NCBI GenBank assembly: GCA_039654915.1
Contig: CM077594.1
Span: forward strand, 106,592,893 to 106,656,892
Length of the DNA stretch: 64,000 nucleotides
DNA from: Aquilaria yunnanensis
Taxonomy: Eukaryota > Streptophyta > Magnoliopsida > Malvales > Thymelaeaceae
Reading direction: 5' to 3'
The position numbers and the translations under genes were made by a program. Under the pieces are notes generated by a model. It was not told where the DNA came from and did no database searches. It was given only the letters and a program-made list of their open reading frames with translations. Each line of letters starts with the position of its first letter. Within the stretch, counting starts at the first letter, position 1. Below are positions 29,470 through 43,000 of the stretch, one piece after another.

Positions 29470-30865
29470 ACAGAGTAAATTATACTTAAAAATTGTAAGA
29501 TATGTCCTTAAAATATACCATATTTTACATATTTACTTCTAAATTGTTGAACGTTACAAAAGTAAGATTAAAATAACTTTTTTTAGCAAAAATGCCCCCT
29601 TCCATTATCTCTATCAGTGCTAACAGAAAGTTGATAAAAAATCTAAAATTAGCCCTCAAATGTGAGCAGAACCTACAAACATAAAATGAAAAACTACTAA
29701 TTTGACATATCCATCCCAAATTAAAACATTCAATCCCTAAAAATAATTATTGAGAATATGACACATTTATCTATTTTTTCAACTTAAACCAAAAAATAGC
29801 AAAAAAAAAAAAAACAAAAACAAAAATTAGAAAGAAAAATTCAAAAATTACCAATTTGACATGCCCATATTAAATTAAGGCATACAATCCCTTGAAATAA
29901 TTATGGACATTATTCTAGATGCAAAGTAAATAGAATTTGACACACTTATTTATTTATTTTTACTTAAACCTTACATAACCAAAAAACCAAAAAGTTGACT
30001 GCGAAACTACCAATTCAATATGCACATCAAAATTAAAGAATCCAATCTCTTCAAATAATTATGAAGTCTATTCTAGATGCAAAAAAATGTATAATTTGAA
30101 ACACTTATCTATTTTTTCAACTTAAACCCTAAATAGCAAAAAAAAAAAAAAACTAAAAAATAGAATGAAAAATAAGAAAACACAAAAAATAGAATGAAAA
30201 AATAAGAAAACACTAAAAATTCAAAATTCCCATCCCAAAAATAATATATAACTATTTGAAGGTATTGGATGCTTTAATCTTGGATGGGCATGTTTAATTG
30301 GTAATTTTTTTACTTTTCATTATATTTTTCAGTTTGTTGTTATTTTATGGTTTAAATTGAAAACGAATAGATAAGTGTATCAAATTCTATGGTTTTTGAA
30401 ATCTAAAATATTCTTCATAATTATTTGAATGGATTTGATGCTTTAATTTGGGATGGGTATGTCAAGTTGGTAGTTTTTCATTTTATTTTAAGTTTTTTTA
30501 GCTATTTAGGGTGTAAGTTCAGAGAAAAATAGATAAGTGTGTCAAATTATATTTTTTTAGCATCTAAAATATTATCCATAACTATTTTAAGGGATTTGAT
30601 AATTTAATTTTCAATGGGCATGTAAAATTTGTTGTGGTTTTTAGTTTTTCATTCAATTTTGAGATTCTTTTTTCTATTTAATTGGCTAATTTCAGATTTT
30701 CCCATCAAATTACCGTCAACATTGACAAAGATAATGAAAGGAGTGATATTTTTGCTATAAAATGTTATTTTAATCTTACTTTTACATATTCGATAACTTG
30801 AGGGTAAATATGTAAAATAAAATATATTTGAAGGGCAGATTGTGCAATTTAGCCTTAAAAAATTA
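29470..30865. mobile_element. Foldback-type inverted-repeat element
   Basis: The left arm (about 29470-30230) and right arm (about 30235-30865) are inverted copies. For example, TTTTACATATTTAC and AAAAGTAAGATTAAAATAAC on the left recur in reverse complement near 30770-30815. Each arm is itself built of about four units of roughly 165 bp sharing ATAATTAT and CACACTTAT(C/T)TATTT-type blocks. No coding capacity. The exact ends and target duplication are not clear. Confidence 0.6.
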
Positions 30866-31699
30866 TGACATAACAACCTAAACTTCAAATACTTACATTT
30901 TGATCCCCCAACTTTTGAAATTTACAAAACAGTCCTTGAAAAATCACATTTTTATTCCCTCAACTTTTGAAAAATTTACAAAATAACTACTGGTACATTT
31001 AGTCCGTTAACTTTTATAAAACTCACAAATATACCACTATATTTTTAAAGGTGATATTTTAGTCACTGTGCTAGTGTGCTTAAAATTAAAGAAATATACC
31101 AAATACTCAACCAAATATAAGAGTTAAAATTTTCATTCTCTATGAGGCCTAAACTAAACATAGGAAAATTGGGATTGTATTTTTATGAATTCTCACTTTT
31201 TATCGATATTACTTTCCTACAATTTAACTTTGCAATGACTATGGAATCGCTGAATCAAACGGGAAACGCCCCCAAAGTATTTTTCTTATATCATTTGTAA
31301 TAATATCTAATGCTTTTTCACGTTCATGTTCAATCGTCAATCAAATAAGCTTTTATTCCAACTAATTTAGTTCATTTGAATTTGGTCAGCTATATAAATC
31401 TTGGACTCCAATCAGCTTGATTAGTATCATGCTATTCTAATACCTTTTTTTTGCACGTTCATGCTGAATGTTTAAATGTTACCAAGAATTTTAGTACAAC
31501 ATAGTTAAATGAGAGAATGATTCAGTGCATGATTTTACACAAATGATTCAGTGCATGATTTTACACAATCATTGCCCACAAATAGGAAAAAAAAGGAAGT
31601 AGATTTTACACGGTCATTGGTCAAAATAGAAAAAGGAAAAACATTATACCATTTAGGGTGTAATTGGTGAAGATCTTTAAAAACTGATAAAAAGTGATT
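30866..31699. other. AT-rich intergenic, transposon debris
   Basis: Contains repeated CCCCCAACTTTTGAAATTTA / CCCTCAACTTTTGAAAAATT phrases typical of decayed inverted-repeat elements, and a tandem ATGATTCAGTGCATGATTTT duplication at about 31517-31565. No gene seen. Confidence 0.45.
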
Positions 31700-32170
31700 A
31701 TTTTCACCAGAAAGTTACAATTTCTGCCCTGAGGTTTACACTAATCTACAATTTATTCTCTATATTTTTTAAAACCTACACTTTGTGCCTTTGATTTATT
31801 TATACTATCCAATAAAATTTTTTTAAATTGTAATTTAAACTGCATGATAGTCATTTTTCAGTAATGTCAGTCTCTTCAATATTTTTTATAGTTAATAGAT
31901 GTTTTAAATTATCAATTTTTCCTTTCTATAAATACAATTTTCTTCCTGTAAATGCATATTAGTATTTTTTAAAAATCGGTTAGTTATGAAAAATATATCA
32001 AATATCTTGAAATTACTAGAACATAATTATTAAATAGTTTAATTTAAAGTTTCAAAAGTTGTTATTGGATGCTGAAAAGGAACAGATGCTAAATGTAAGT
32101 TTTTTAAAATAAAGGAGGCAAATTGTAGGTTAGATCAAACTATGAAATTTTTTTTGTAGTTTACCCTTAT
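31700..32170. mobile_element. MITE-like element with roughly 110-bp inverted ends
   Basis: The left end (TCTGCCCTGAGGTTTACAC, CTACAATTTATTCTC) matches the reverse complement of the right end (GGGTAAACTACAAAAAAAAT, CTACAATTTGCCTCC), with similarity continuing through CCAATAAAA / CCAATAACA. No coding content. The target duplication is not resolved. Confidence 0.5.
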
Positions 32171-32496
32171 TTTCATGCATAATGCGTATTTTTTAAAATT
32201 GTATAATGATTGAAACTCTACACTTCAATGAATCTTAGATCCAGTTTTAAATTTTTTTTGATAAGTAACAAGTGTTTTTCATTAATACTTTTTATATTAT
32301 ATAAGTAAAGAATTAGTAAGTTATTAAAGTGATTATTATGTAAATAAAATATTAAATAAAAGAAGTAAAATTGAAAACGAAGGATTTTAAAAATTGGAGA
32401 AAAGCCAAATTCCTTTAAATGTTGTGTTTTACTGTCAGGCAATCAACCTCCTCCCTCACAAACAGGTCATAACAAAACACCCTTCAAGTTCAAGAC

Positions 32497-32516
32497 CACG
32501 TGAAGTCTGTATAAAA
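32497..32516 (+). promoter_or_regulatory. ICDH core promoter: G-box and TATA
   Basis: CACGTG at 32497-32502 (G-box, bound by bHLH/bZIP factors and often light- or ABA-linked) and TATAAAA at 32510-32516, 32 bp before the first ATG of ICDH. Confidence 0.5.
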
Positions 32517-32547
32517 CGCACCGTTGAGTTTTCTCCAACCCAATCAA

Positions 32548-35500
32548 ATGTACCGGCTCGCCTTCCGACTGGCAGCCATGTCGTCGACCTCCTCACTATC
32601 CCCGTCGTCGTCAATCGTTGAGCTTAGAGGCAAAAACCCTACCTCTTTCATCTTTTCTCGTGCTTCAGGTTTCAGCAATGGAGTTTCCAGCAATCGCGTC
32701 GCTCTCTCGACACGATTCAGTCGAGCGGTTTCATTACGCTGTTTCGCCTCTGTTAGTGGATTTGATAGAGTTAAGGTTGAGAATCCGGTCGTGGAGATGG
32801 ACGGTAAACTTCTTGAGAACCCCTCACTGTGTTTGTTTTTTTGTCCTTTTCTTTTAAGTTGTAAAAATGGAATATGGAAGTGAACTCTTGGAATTTTGAG
32901 TCGTGTTCTGATTTGATTCTGCAAGTATTTAATTTGGTTGTTCTGATCAAATGACGTAACAGCTGCATTTAGTTCCTTGAGCAATTTGACCGCGTTGTAT
33001 GTAAGATGGCGGCATTCATATAGATTTTTTTTTCTCCTTCACTTTGTGTTCGTCTATTTGATATGGAAAATCGCTATAGCGAGCGAATTGATTTTTTTCC
33101 TCAACGTCGTTTTGAATTGTTCATTTATTTCCGGCTTTACAAGATGTACACGCTGATACAGCTACGTGAATCATCTACTAGAAATTCCACTTCTCAACAG
33201 TGTGTTGTAACCCCCTTTTCTGTGGAAAATAGGTGATGAGATGACGAGGGTCATCTGTGCGATGATAAAGGACAAGGTATGGAGGCCGCATCTTAATGTT
33301 TCTGCATTCTGTCTCTCTAGAATTGATATCAGTTGCAGGTGTATCATAAAGTTAACACTCTCTCTTTTTTCCCAGCTTATATTTCCTTATCTGGACTTGG
33401 ACATAAAGTATTTTGATCTTGGCATATTGAACCGTGATGCAACTGATGACAAAGTTACTGTAGAAAGTGCTGAAGCTGCTCTCAAGTAATTAGTCAAGTT
33501 TTTCTATGCGGTGCAAGTGTCTATAAGGACTTGTTTGCCTCCCATGTCATTGTTCTATATTTATTCTACTAGGCTCCAGCTCAATATGTAGCCACTTTGT
33601 AAAAAGAGCTCTTATGTCCACTTATCTTATTTGTGTCTTTTGTTTTTGAGTCATTTCATAGATGCAAGTTAACTAGTCTGGATTTCCTCACATGGCAATT
33701 TTGCTGTATTTGAATAACCTGTATAATCCAATTTTCTAACTGTTATGGATCATGCTCATTTGAAAATCCTTTTAGCTCAAAGGAAATTCTAGGGTTTGTC
33801 CGTTTATTAAGTCAAGACAGTAATTTTTGTTGCTGCAGGTATAATGTTGCCATTAAATGTGCCACAATTACTCCTGGTTAGTTAATTCTTATTCCATTAG
33901 TAGGTTTGCTAGAATTGTATGATGGTTGGTGGAAAGCATATACAGTAAGTGTTGCTTTGGAGTTAGCCAATAAGAGTACATATAGATTGACTCATGATTA
34001 TACAGACGGAATAGCCTAGTATATGTTTTTGTGTTGTCATCTTTTATTTTTTTGCCTGTATAACAGCTTCCTTTTAATTGTTTTTCATATATAAAACTGA
34101 TACTATTGTGCAGATGAATCAAGAGTGGAGGAGTTTGGGCTGAAGGCTATGTGGAAGAGTCCAAATGGCACAATTAGGAATATATTGAATGGTTTGTATA
34201 CAGAGAAATTGTATACTGGCTTTCATATAAGAAGGTCCCATTTTATTTTCTTAATTTTTTTGCATCTAATATAGTGGGTTTCTGTGAGGATTTGATGCTT
34301 GGGTGCACTTTTTCTATATTCTAAATGAGATTGTGACTTGTAACTTGAATAACTATGTAGTTTTGTTACTCTGGGTGAGTAATGGAGAGGGTGAGCCAAT
34401 TTTGGTGCTACATTGAGCACTAATGGTCTTTACTTTTTAAATGTTATCTTCTGAAAGAAGCAACTCCTTTCTTTGTAATCTTCTACTATGAGAAAGTTAT
34501 TTATAGCTGCTGTGCTGCTGTGTCATGAAGCTAATTTGAGGTTGTTTCCGTTTTTAGGAACTGTTTTCCGTGAACCTATCTTATGCAAGAATATACCGAG
34601 AATTGTTCCTGGTAATGTCTTCTCTTTCCACAGGTGGAGTCATTCTGATCATCAATATCACAAAGTACTAATTGCGAAGTAACAGGTTGGAAGAAACCCA
34701 TATGCATTGGTAGGCATGCTTTTGGCGATCAGTATCGAGCAACTGATACCTTGATTCCGGGACCAGGAAAGCTTAAGCTGGTTTTTGGTAAGCTGATTGA
34801 CATGCTTGCTCATTCAGAATAACCCGTGCTCAAAAATAGAATCTCTGTTTTTTTTTCCTGCTTGGTGCAAGAAACATTATTTGAAGCTCTGATTCCTTAT
34901 AATCTTTTCATTGGTCAGTCCCAGATGGTGGAGACGCTCAAATGGAACTTGATGTCTATGATTTTAAAGACTCAGGTGTGGCACTTGCAATGTATAATGT
35001 GGATAAGGTAGGTTGGTTTGTTAGCATGTATTCTTGTTTACCACCTGGATTTTGTGTAAGGTGGCTAACATTTAAAGATTCCTTGTGTTTTGGCTAGTCT
35101 ATCCGTGGTTTTGCTGAGTCCTCAATGGCTATGGCCTTTTCAAAGAAGTGGCCTCTTTACTTGAGCTCAAAAAACACCATCCTGAAGAAGTATGATGGCA
35201 GGTAGTATTTCCTAGTGCCTACTTGCTTTTTCCTAATTTGCTGTGAAACTTGATGTATATTAGGTCAACTTGGTCTTTTGTTTTATAACTTAACAAGTCC
35301 AGGGTAACTGTCTCGGATTAGGTGTCTTTGGTACATTTATTCTCTAGGAGGTTGAAAACCACCATGCTGCACCTGGTTAATTGGTTTGCCAACCTGGAAA
35401 TTTGATATATAAATGCTGATGTTGATAGGACTACTGCAGGTTCAAGGACATATTCCAGGAGGTTTATGAGCAAAATTGGAAGCATAAGTTTGAAGAACAC

Positions 35501-37644
35501 TCAATATGGTTTGCTTTTTTGTACTTTCTTCTGGCAAAGCCTTACCTTATATTTACATGCTTGGAATATTTTTAATTCTTCTGTTTTATGGTTTAGGTAT
35601 GAGCATCGACTCATTGATGACATGGTGGCATATGCTTTAAAAAGTGAGGGCGGTTATGTTTGGGCTTGTAAGAATTATGATGGAGATGTTCAGAGTGACC
35701 TGCTTGCCCAAGGTAGTATTGATTTCCCGCCCCATATCTCAACTGCTTTTTTTTACCTGGTTTTTTGTTTTCAAGTGTGTAAAATTTTGCCACTCTGCTT
35801 TTGCGTGAACTAGTGGTGTTAACTACCTTTAAACGTCTAACTGACACTATGCACTTCATGCCACCAACCCAACTTATTTGTGATTAAGGTGCAGTTTTGT
35901 GTTTTTTTGTTTTTTGCCTAATTAGTGTCAGCGCTGGTTTTGATAGGATATAACACAAAAGGGGTCCGTATTGCAATTGAAACCTTCTGTATAAGAAGTC
36001 TTTAGTTTGAGCAAGATTGCTTAAGTCATTTCATGTCATCTAAAGAATTTGATTTTGTCTGTGCAGGATTTGGCTCTCTGGGACTGATGACTTCTGTTTT
36101 GGTTTGTATTAATTGTTTAATGTGTTCTTGTAGTCTTCCCTTTCATTTGGCTGATCCTCCCCCGACACATTCTCTTATGACCTAACATGTGCAGTTGTCC
36201 TCTGATGGAAAGACTTTGGAAGCTGAAGCAGCTCATGGGACTGTGACTAGGCATTTTAGGCTACATCAGAAGGGCCAGGAGACCAGCACTAACAGTATTG
36301 CTTCCATATTTGCATGGACAAGGGGACTTGGGCACAGGTATCCGTGTATTCAATTGGGACACAGTCACTTTCCTGTATTTTGTCTTGGCAGTTTGTCCTT
36401 CATGAATTACTGTCCTGTTATATTCCCTTGAATTCCTTCTTATTTTAGCACATGATGATAATTACATATATATCCTCTGCTTGTTATAAATCAAAAGGTT
36501 GCAAGGTGAAGCTTTTAGCTGGCTGAAACTTATCATGAACTCTTTAATTTCTTTTTCAGGGTCATCCTTTCAGATGCCTTTTCCCCCTATCTTCTCCCCT
36601 GAAAGGCTTTGAAACCAGTTATTAGATATATGTTTTTGCAACAGTTTTAATCATTTTTTATGCGTGAAATGTGTTTTTGTCAAATGGTTGCCTAAATCTC
36701 TTGGTTGTGGTGAATGTCTATTTTTTCTCCTCACATCACAAACTATTCTATAAACAGTTAATTAACACTATAGTTGGGATTAAGGTGCAGTATGATCATT
36801 AAAGTATCATAAATTATGTGCCTATGTTGTTTGACACAGCTGTAACTAAGTTTTGGGCATGATATAGTTGTGTGGATTGTATGCAATTATATTCTCTATA
36901 TTTTTTCAGAGGTATTGGATTTCATTAAATTGGGCACTTTACCCAATCCTTTTCACAGGGCTGAGCTAGATAAAAATGAAAAGTTGCTTGACTTCGTTTC
37001 AAAGTTGGAGTCTGCCTGTGTTGGTACCGTGGAGGCAGGAAAAATGACCAAGGATCTTGCGATTCTGATACATGGACCCAAGTAAGTTGATCCTGGTATC
37101 TTTGACTTTAACTGCATGCAGTCTGCTGATGGGTGCTAAGTTTTTTCAGTTCGACAAGAATATGACCAAAAATAGAATCATATACTAGCTTTTTGTGGTT
37201 TTGGGACGTGATCTGGTCTACTTGATGAATGCATTCTGCAAATTATGAATTTTGAACTGGTTGACCAGTTGATGTGCAATGCCATCTGAGCACATCTTGT
37301 GAAATTGGAAGAGAGTATTCTCTTTTCACCATGATGCGTAATAAAGAAAAATGCAGTGGTGGGAGTTTATGTGAACCTAGTGAACTGCTTGAAAGGAGAA
37401 TGATAAGCAAAGTTGTGGAATTACGGAGATAAAATTGAATCATCCTTCTGGATGCACAAAAATCTAGGGTCTTGAATGACATTGTTATAGCTTAATATGG
37501 AAGAAAATCCAGTGTAATTATCATTAGTAAACTAAGCTTCACCGGTGCAGGGTCACAAGGCAGGCATACTTGAACACAGAGGAGTTCATTGATGCTGTTC
37601 GTCTAAATCTCGAGTCAAAGCTCAGGGAACCTGCAATGGTGTAG
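32548..37644 (+). CDS. NADP-dependent isocitrate dehydrogenase, organellar
   Basis: Oxidative decarboxylation of isocitrate to 2-oxoglutarate with NADPH formation. Fifteen exons joined by GT-AG sites with consistent phases: 32548-32803, 33233-33276, 33376-33485, 33839-33876, 34114-34191, 34558-34611, 34686-34787, 34919-35007, 35098-35201, 35440-35508, 35597-35712, 36067-36101, 36195-36337, 36959-37081, 37551-37644; 484 aa. The first about 75 residues are Ser/Arg-rich, a plastid/mitochondrial transit peptide. Core motifs: [77 protein letters not shown] and [13 protein letters not shown]. An alternative start is the ATG at 32578. In exon 2 the usual Trp-Lys of RVIWKMIKDK reads Cys-Ala. Best match by memory is Arabidopsis At5g14590. 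Confidence 0.95.
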
Positions 37645-38415
37645 TGTGAGTAGATGCTTGATCGCCATACATGGGCTTTTGGCAATGCGAAGATTGTTTC
37701 CGTAGCCATTTGGCACATAGAGAAGATACCATTAGTCAAAATTTGTCGATTGAAAAGGTATAGAGGGAAGGTCGTTTTTCTTTTGTGCGTGAATTTGAGT
37801 GCCTTTTCAGATTGGGTTGTAGACAGATGGTTGTTCTCATCCTAAGTGGTTGGGTGAAATAATTTTGAAGGCCTCCGTGTAGTGCATATCATTTCAACGA
37901 GATCTAATTGGATCCCTTTCCGAGTTAAATGGTATGGTAGCTGTAACAAAACAAGAAAAAAACATATCTGTTAGATGGGATTCGTTACTGTATGCAAAAT
38001 TGTTAACTGGCCAGCCTACACTACAGCAATTGATCCGCCTCTTGACCTAGAATAATCTGGAACTACAAGTCAACGCAACGACTTTGACAGCGTCGGATAA
38101 GCAAAGACAAAAAGTAGGCAACAAGAACTCGAATTGGCGAATCTATAATTGGCACTCGCAGCAATTGATTCGTGGGTGGGGTCAGTCGAAGAGATGTGCG
38201 GCAGGGATCGTTTATCTGGTCAATTTCAATCCCTCCTGCAACTTCCTTCACACGCAAATCACTCTCCTCTGTCCATATCTCCCTCCACCTCTACAAAATA
38301 AAGGATTCCCCTTCTTCTTCTTCATCTACCCCGATCGATAACCCAATTCCAAGTTCCCTAGTCCAGAGCAAAATCCAAATATTTGTGGGCGCGAATCCGG
38401 AGGTCTGCTGGAGAG
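37645..38415 (+). other. ICDH 3' region and glutaredoxin promoter
   Basis: ICDH 3' UTR and terminator region, then the glutaredoxin promoter. The stretch 38230-38350 is C/T-rich, as in plant 5' leaders. No other gene seen. Confidence 0.5.
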
Positions 38416-40084
38416 ATGGCGATGCCCAAGGCCAAAGAGCTCGCTTCTTCCAACCCCGTCGTTGTTTTCAGGTACTCGTAATTCTACGTACTGATTCCTG
38501 TTTCTGTCGTCCTACGGAAAACTGATTTGAAATTTGGGTTGAATTGCAGCAAGTCCTACTGTCCCTACTGTGTCAAAGTGAAGAAGCTGCTGCAGCAACT
38601 GGGAGTCACTTTCAAAGCCATCGAGCTTGATTTTGAGGGTGAGTGCTCGTGCCCTCTCTGTATCTTCAAAATCGGGACTATTTGTTCTTGCGAGCAACGT
38701 CCGTCGATAACTGTTGGATTAAAGAACGGGTATAAATATAAATATAAATATAAAAGGTCGATTTAACAGGTCGTGTAAATTGAATAGCGTGTCTTATCGC
38801 TGCTTGCTTGTTTCCATTCATGAGACATGACCGGCGCTAGCTACCAAATTGTTTGGTCGCCCATCAAATGTTTGAGTGGTTTACGTACTTGTCAGATCAT
38901 AATTGTCTTTGCTTCTTGCTGTATGTGATCGATGATTGCTTCAGCCTAGTCTTCCATGCAAGAAATCGGGTTGGGGAGTAGTAGCTTAAGAAACAAACCA
39001 GACAGTGAATGGATGTTTTCTTGCCCTGTAACTCTGAATCCCATACGCTAATGGAGGATTCACCCTCATTTCCTGCTGGGAACTACCATCATAAAGCATT
39101 TTGGGCACTACATATTTATGTCACTGTTGAATTTGTCAATCACGTACCAGCTATGATATGCTAATAAAAATATTTGTATAGTACATGGAAGTCCCCTTGC
39201 TGCATTGAGACAGGGATTTGATAAAATGTATGGGTTTGTATGTTCTGTGGAGATTGTCAAACAGACTGAAGTTGTATGTCATTTAATTTGTATATGGTAA
39301 TGTACAAGTGCTCCTTGATAAACGTTTTCAATTGGGATAATTGTAAGGTTCTTTGTCATAAAACTAACGTGGTTGCTGGGCTTTGTTGGGTGCAACTTTC
39401 ATCTTTTTCTGCCCATATGATCAATAATAAGTGCATACTCGTCGCATGTCCGAAATTTTTTTGGCTTGCAGTGTTCTATGGGTTGATTTGGTTACACAAT
39501 ACAACCATGTCACGGAACAAGTGTTAGAAGACTCTAGTCATTATCTCTGTTTGTAGCTATCTCTGTGAACTTTTCAATGCAAGTGGAGAAACATGGGATG
39601 ATAATGGTGTTACTATGTTTTCGCATTAGTTTTACATGTAGGAGGACATCTAAAATGAAAACTAAGCTCCCGGTGTTTTGCATTAATCAAGCATTCAGAA
39701 ACTAAATGACATTGAAATGGTATTGTTGTGGTGTATAATCGCCCTAACAAAACTTACACCCCGTTTTCTTGTATCGCGGAAGGTGATGGAAGTGAAATAC
39801 AAGCAGCATTGGCAGAATGGACTGGTCTACGTACTGTCCCCAATGTCTTCGTCGGTGGAAACCACATTGGTGGCTGTGACAGTATGTCCTTGTAGCCTAA
39901 AGTGTTCACCTTCTTCCCTAATCCAAGCTAAGAAAGCACGCAGCTGTATTTTTCTGTTCACTGTCTACCTAGTTTATTGCTAACGGGCCTTGTTCATCTT
40001 GCAGAAACAGTGGCCATGCATGAGGAGGGGAAGCTTGTTCCTCTGATTACACAGGCCGGAGCTGTTGCTACTGCTTCTGCTTAG
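38416..40084 (+). CDS. GRXC2: Glutaredoxin, class I CPYC type
   Basis: Small glutathione-dependent thiol-disulfide oxidoreductase, 107 aa. Exons 38416-38471, 38550-38638, 39783-39881 and 40005-40084, phases consistent, canonical GT-AG. Motifs: VVVFSKSYCPYCVKVKKLL with active-site CPYC; glutathione-binding TVPNVFVGG and HIGGCD. No transit peptide, so cytosolic is likely. It ends GAVATASA. The long second intron (1.14 kb) contains no recognised gene. Assignment to the C2 subgroup rests on CPYC and the C-terminus and is by memory. Confidence 0.93.
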
Positions 40085-41590
40085 TGCCAAGTCCTTGGAT
40101 AACTACTGGCTTGCTGTCTGTCTACGTTTTATTTCTGTTTTCAACTCTACCAAGATCAAAGAATAGTGGTAATGTCGTATGCATGTAATAAAGCAAAGGA
40201 AATGGTGATGAATTCTTAAATCTGGATCTAGTTTGCCGGATCTCTCCCTCTTCGCCATTTTCATGTAACCAGAAAATTTTCACTTCACTTGACCGTTTAA
40301 CCGGTTCCATCAAAGCTTTGAGCTTCCTTGAGGGGAGCTGGATTCTGTGTATCCGTTCTAATCCAATCCGTCTAATATATAATTCTGCAGTAAAATTTGT
40401 ACAAGCAACATTACTTTTAGCTATGGTGGGGAAAAAGCTAAAAAGGGTACGATTGCTTGCTTCAGATATGATCATCCATGGTTGATGGTCCGCTGATTGC
40501 AAGATGGAAGGCACGCATGAACAAGACCCGGGTTAGAATCGAAAAGTGTCTTCTGAAAAAGTCTAAACGCGATGCAGATGCTAGTTAACAAGATACAGTA
40601 CTTATGCAGAATATTTATAGTATATACCAATGGAGGGCGATCTCCCTCCCCATTTTTTAACAGTAGCTGTCCTTTGCCCCTTTTCCGGAGTTCATCAGTG
40701 CCGTTATTTGTTTTTATTTCCTTTAGCCCTATCCACAAGCCTATGTTTCCTTTTTATTTTTCCTCTGCTTTTCGCATTCTTCAAAATGAAACTTATAATT
40801 GTCCAAATCTTCTTCTAATTGCAGGCAAAATTCTCTGTATTACTCGATACGGTGAGTGTGGTACCGAAGGTCCGTAGATCAGGAGTACAGTACCTCCCAA
40901 GTCCCAAATGCCCCGCCTATTTTGTTTTGTTTTGTTTTGATCTCTCGCTACATGCACCATTTGTCTCTAAAGTTTTAGTTCCAATTCATTTTAATTTAAG
41001 TCAATTTAATTTAAAATGACTTATTTTTATTTTTATATTTTTTTCACCTAGAAAGCAGTTTAATTTGAAATTCAATATTGTATAGATATAATAATCTATT
41101 TGAAATAAAATTTTTATTATGTTATTAAATTTCTATAATTTTTTTCTTTTTAATGCCTAAAAAAATTTCTTAAAAACTTAATAGTATAATAAAATTTTAT
41201 AATCAATGAATTGTTTTACCTAAATCATATTAACTTTTAAATGAAATTAATTTCAGGTAAAAAAGATGCAAACATAAAAATAAGCCACTTTATATAATAA
41301 AAAATGAATATTGGCCTTCTTTGGGTTAGGTCAAACCTTAGTTTCATTCCTCAAATCTTACTCGTTGCCTTATTGTTCTCCAAACTATACTATCTATTGA
41401 ATGTGCACAATATCCCAAATTGAGTTGGTCACCGAGCTAGAATTTTTTTTGAATAGGTTGGTAACATCTTTGAAAAATTACAATCATTAAAAATTTTCAT
41501 TTAATTGTAAACAATTCATTTTTAATTTGTTTTTTTCCTCATAAAAGTAAAGCTGAGGATAAAATACTCCCGACTCAGGCGCTTCACCAA
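40085..41590. other. Glutaredoxin 3' region and AT-rich intergenic
   Basis: A possible poly(A) signal AATAAA lies at about 40187. Beyond it are low-complexity and AT-rich sequences; short frames on both strands show no family features. No gene called. Confidence 0.45.
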
Positions 41591-41599
41591 TATTTTTGT

Positions 41600-43000
41600 G
41601 ATATTTATGAAACTACCACCACACCTTGAACTACACATTTATCTGAAGAAAATTACATTTTATGGAACAATACATTTGTCTGAATGGAGAAAAACTTCAC
41701 AGAACAGAACATTCATCTGAAGGAAACAACATTTCTTATGTTAATTCAAAGAATATTATTCACAAAAAATATTTCTTTCTAAATTAACAATATTTTACAT
41801 AACATCAAATTTGTAAGAATGGAACAACAGAGGACGTTATACTCCATCAACTCCTTTGATTATGTAGCTGATGATGAGTCCGAGTAAGCGTGAATTGGAG
41901 TCAACATAGGAATATGTCCAATAAAGAGGAGATTGAAGGAGACACCGTCGCGACGAAGGCAACCTTAGCTATGAAGGTTGTTGCCAATAGGAGTTGGTTG
42001 AAAGAGTACGCTGATAATAGTGGTGAAGAAGGACTCAGCTTTTACTTAGAGCTAAATATAGTTTTATTCCGTAGTGTTGTTCCACTCAGTGATAAGTGAT
42101 ATTCCATTCATACAAATGTGTTGTTTTATAATATGCTGTTCATTTCATAAGATGTACTATTCGTAATAAGTGTTGTTCTGTTCAGTAATAAGTGTTGTTC
42201 CATTTACATAAATGTGTTGTTTTATAATATATTGTTCATTTATTAAAATGTGTTGTTCATAATAAATGTTGTTTTATTCAGTAATAATTGCTATTTCGTT
42301 CAGTTATAAGTTTTATTTCAATCATACAAATGTGCTATTTTGTAATATGTTGTTTATTTTGTAAGATATGCTATTCGTAATAAGTGTCGTTCAATTCAGT
42401 AATAAGTATTATTTCATTCATACAATATGTTGTTCTATGATATTTTATTCATTTCATAAGATGTGTTGTTCATGATATGTGTTGTTTTGTTTAGTAATAA
42501 ATATTGTGTCATAAGTGTTGTTCCTTTAAATCATAAGTATTGTTACTTTCAGTAAGAAGTGCTGTTTCATTCTTACCAATGAGGTGCTCTGTAAAATATT
42601 GTTAATTTTGAAATAAATACTATTTGAAAATAGTGTTATTCAATTCAATAAGAAGTATTATTTCAATGAGATAAATGTGCTGTTTTGATAATACATTATT
42701 CATTTTGTAAGATGTTTTGTTCGTAAATGATATTGTTCCGTTCAATAAAAAGTGTGGTTTCATTCTTACAAATGTGGTGTTTTGTTAAATATTATTAATT
42801 TTGAAAGAAATACTGTTCATAAATAATTTTATTTGATTCAATAAAAAATATTATTTCTTTTAAACAAATGTGCTGTTCTATGAAATGTTATTCCCTTCAG
42901 ACAAACGTATTGTTCTCTTTAGACAAGTACAATGTTTTGTACAGTGGTGTTCTATTCAAACAAATGTATTATTAAGAATGTGGTGATATTTTTATAAATA
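41600..43000. repeat. Inverted-repeat element with TGTTGTT-type internal repeats
   Basis: 41600-41780 reads as repeated GAACA...CATTTATCTGAA phrases, and 42100-42980 as the inverse, many degenerate units of ATGTGTTGTTC / AGTGTTGTTCCATTC with roughly 50-70 bp spacing. The two blocks are inverted relatives flanking a short unrelated stretch (41810-42090) with a 69-aa frame of unknown origin. Probably a foldback-type transposon. Ends not resolved. Confidence 0.5.
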
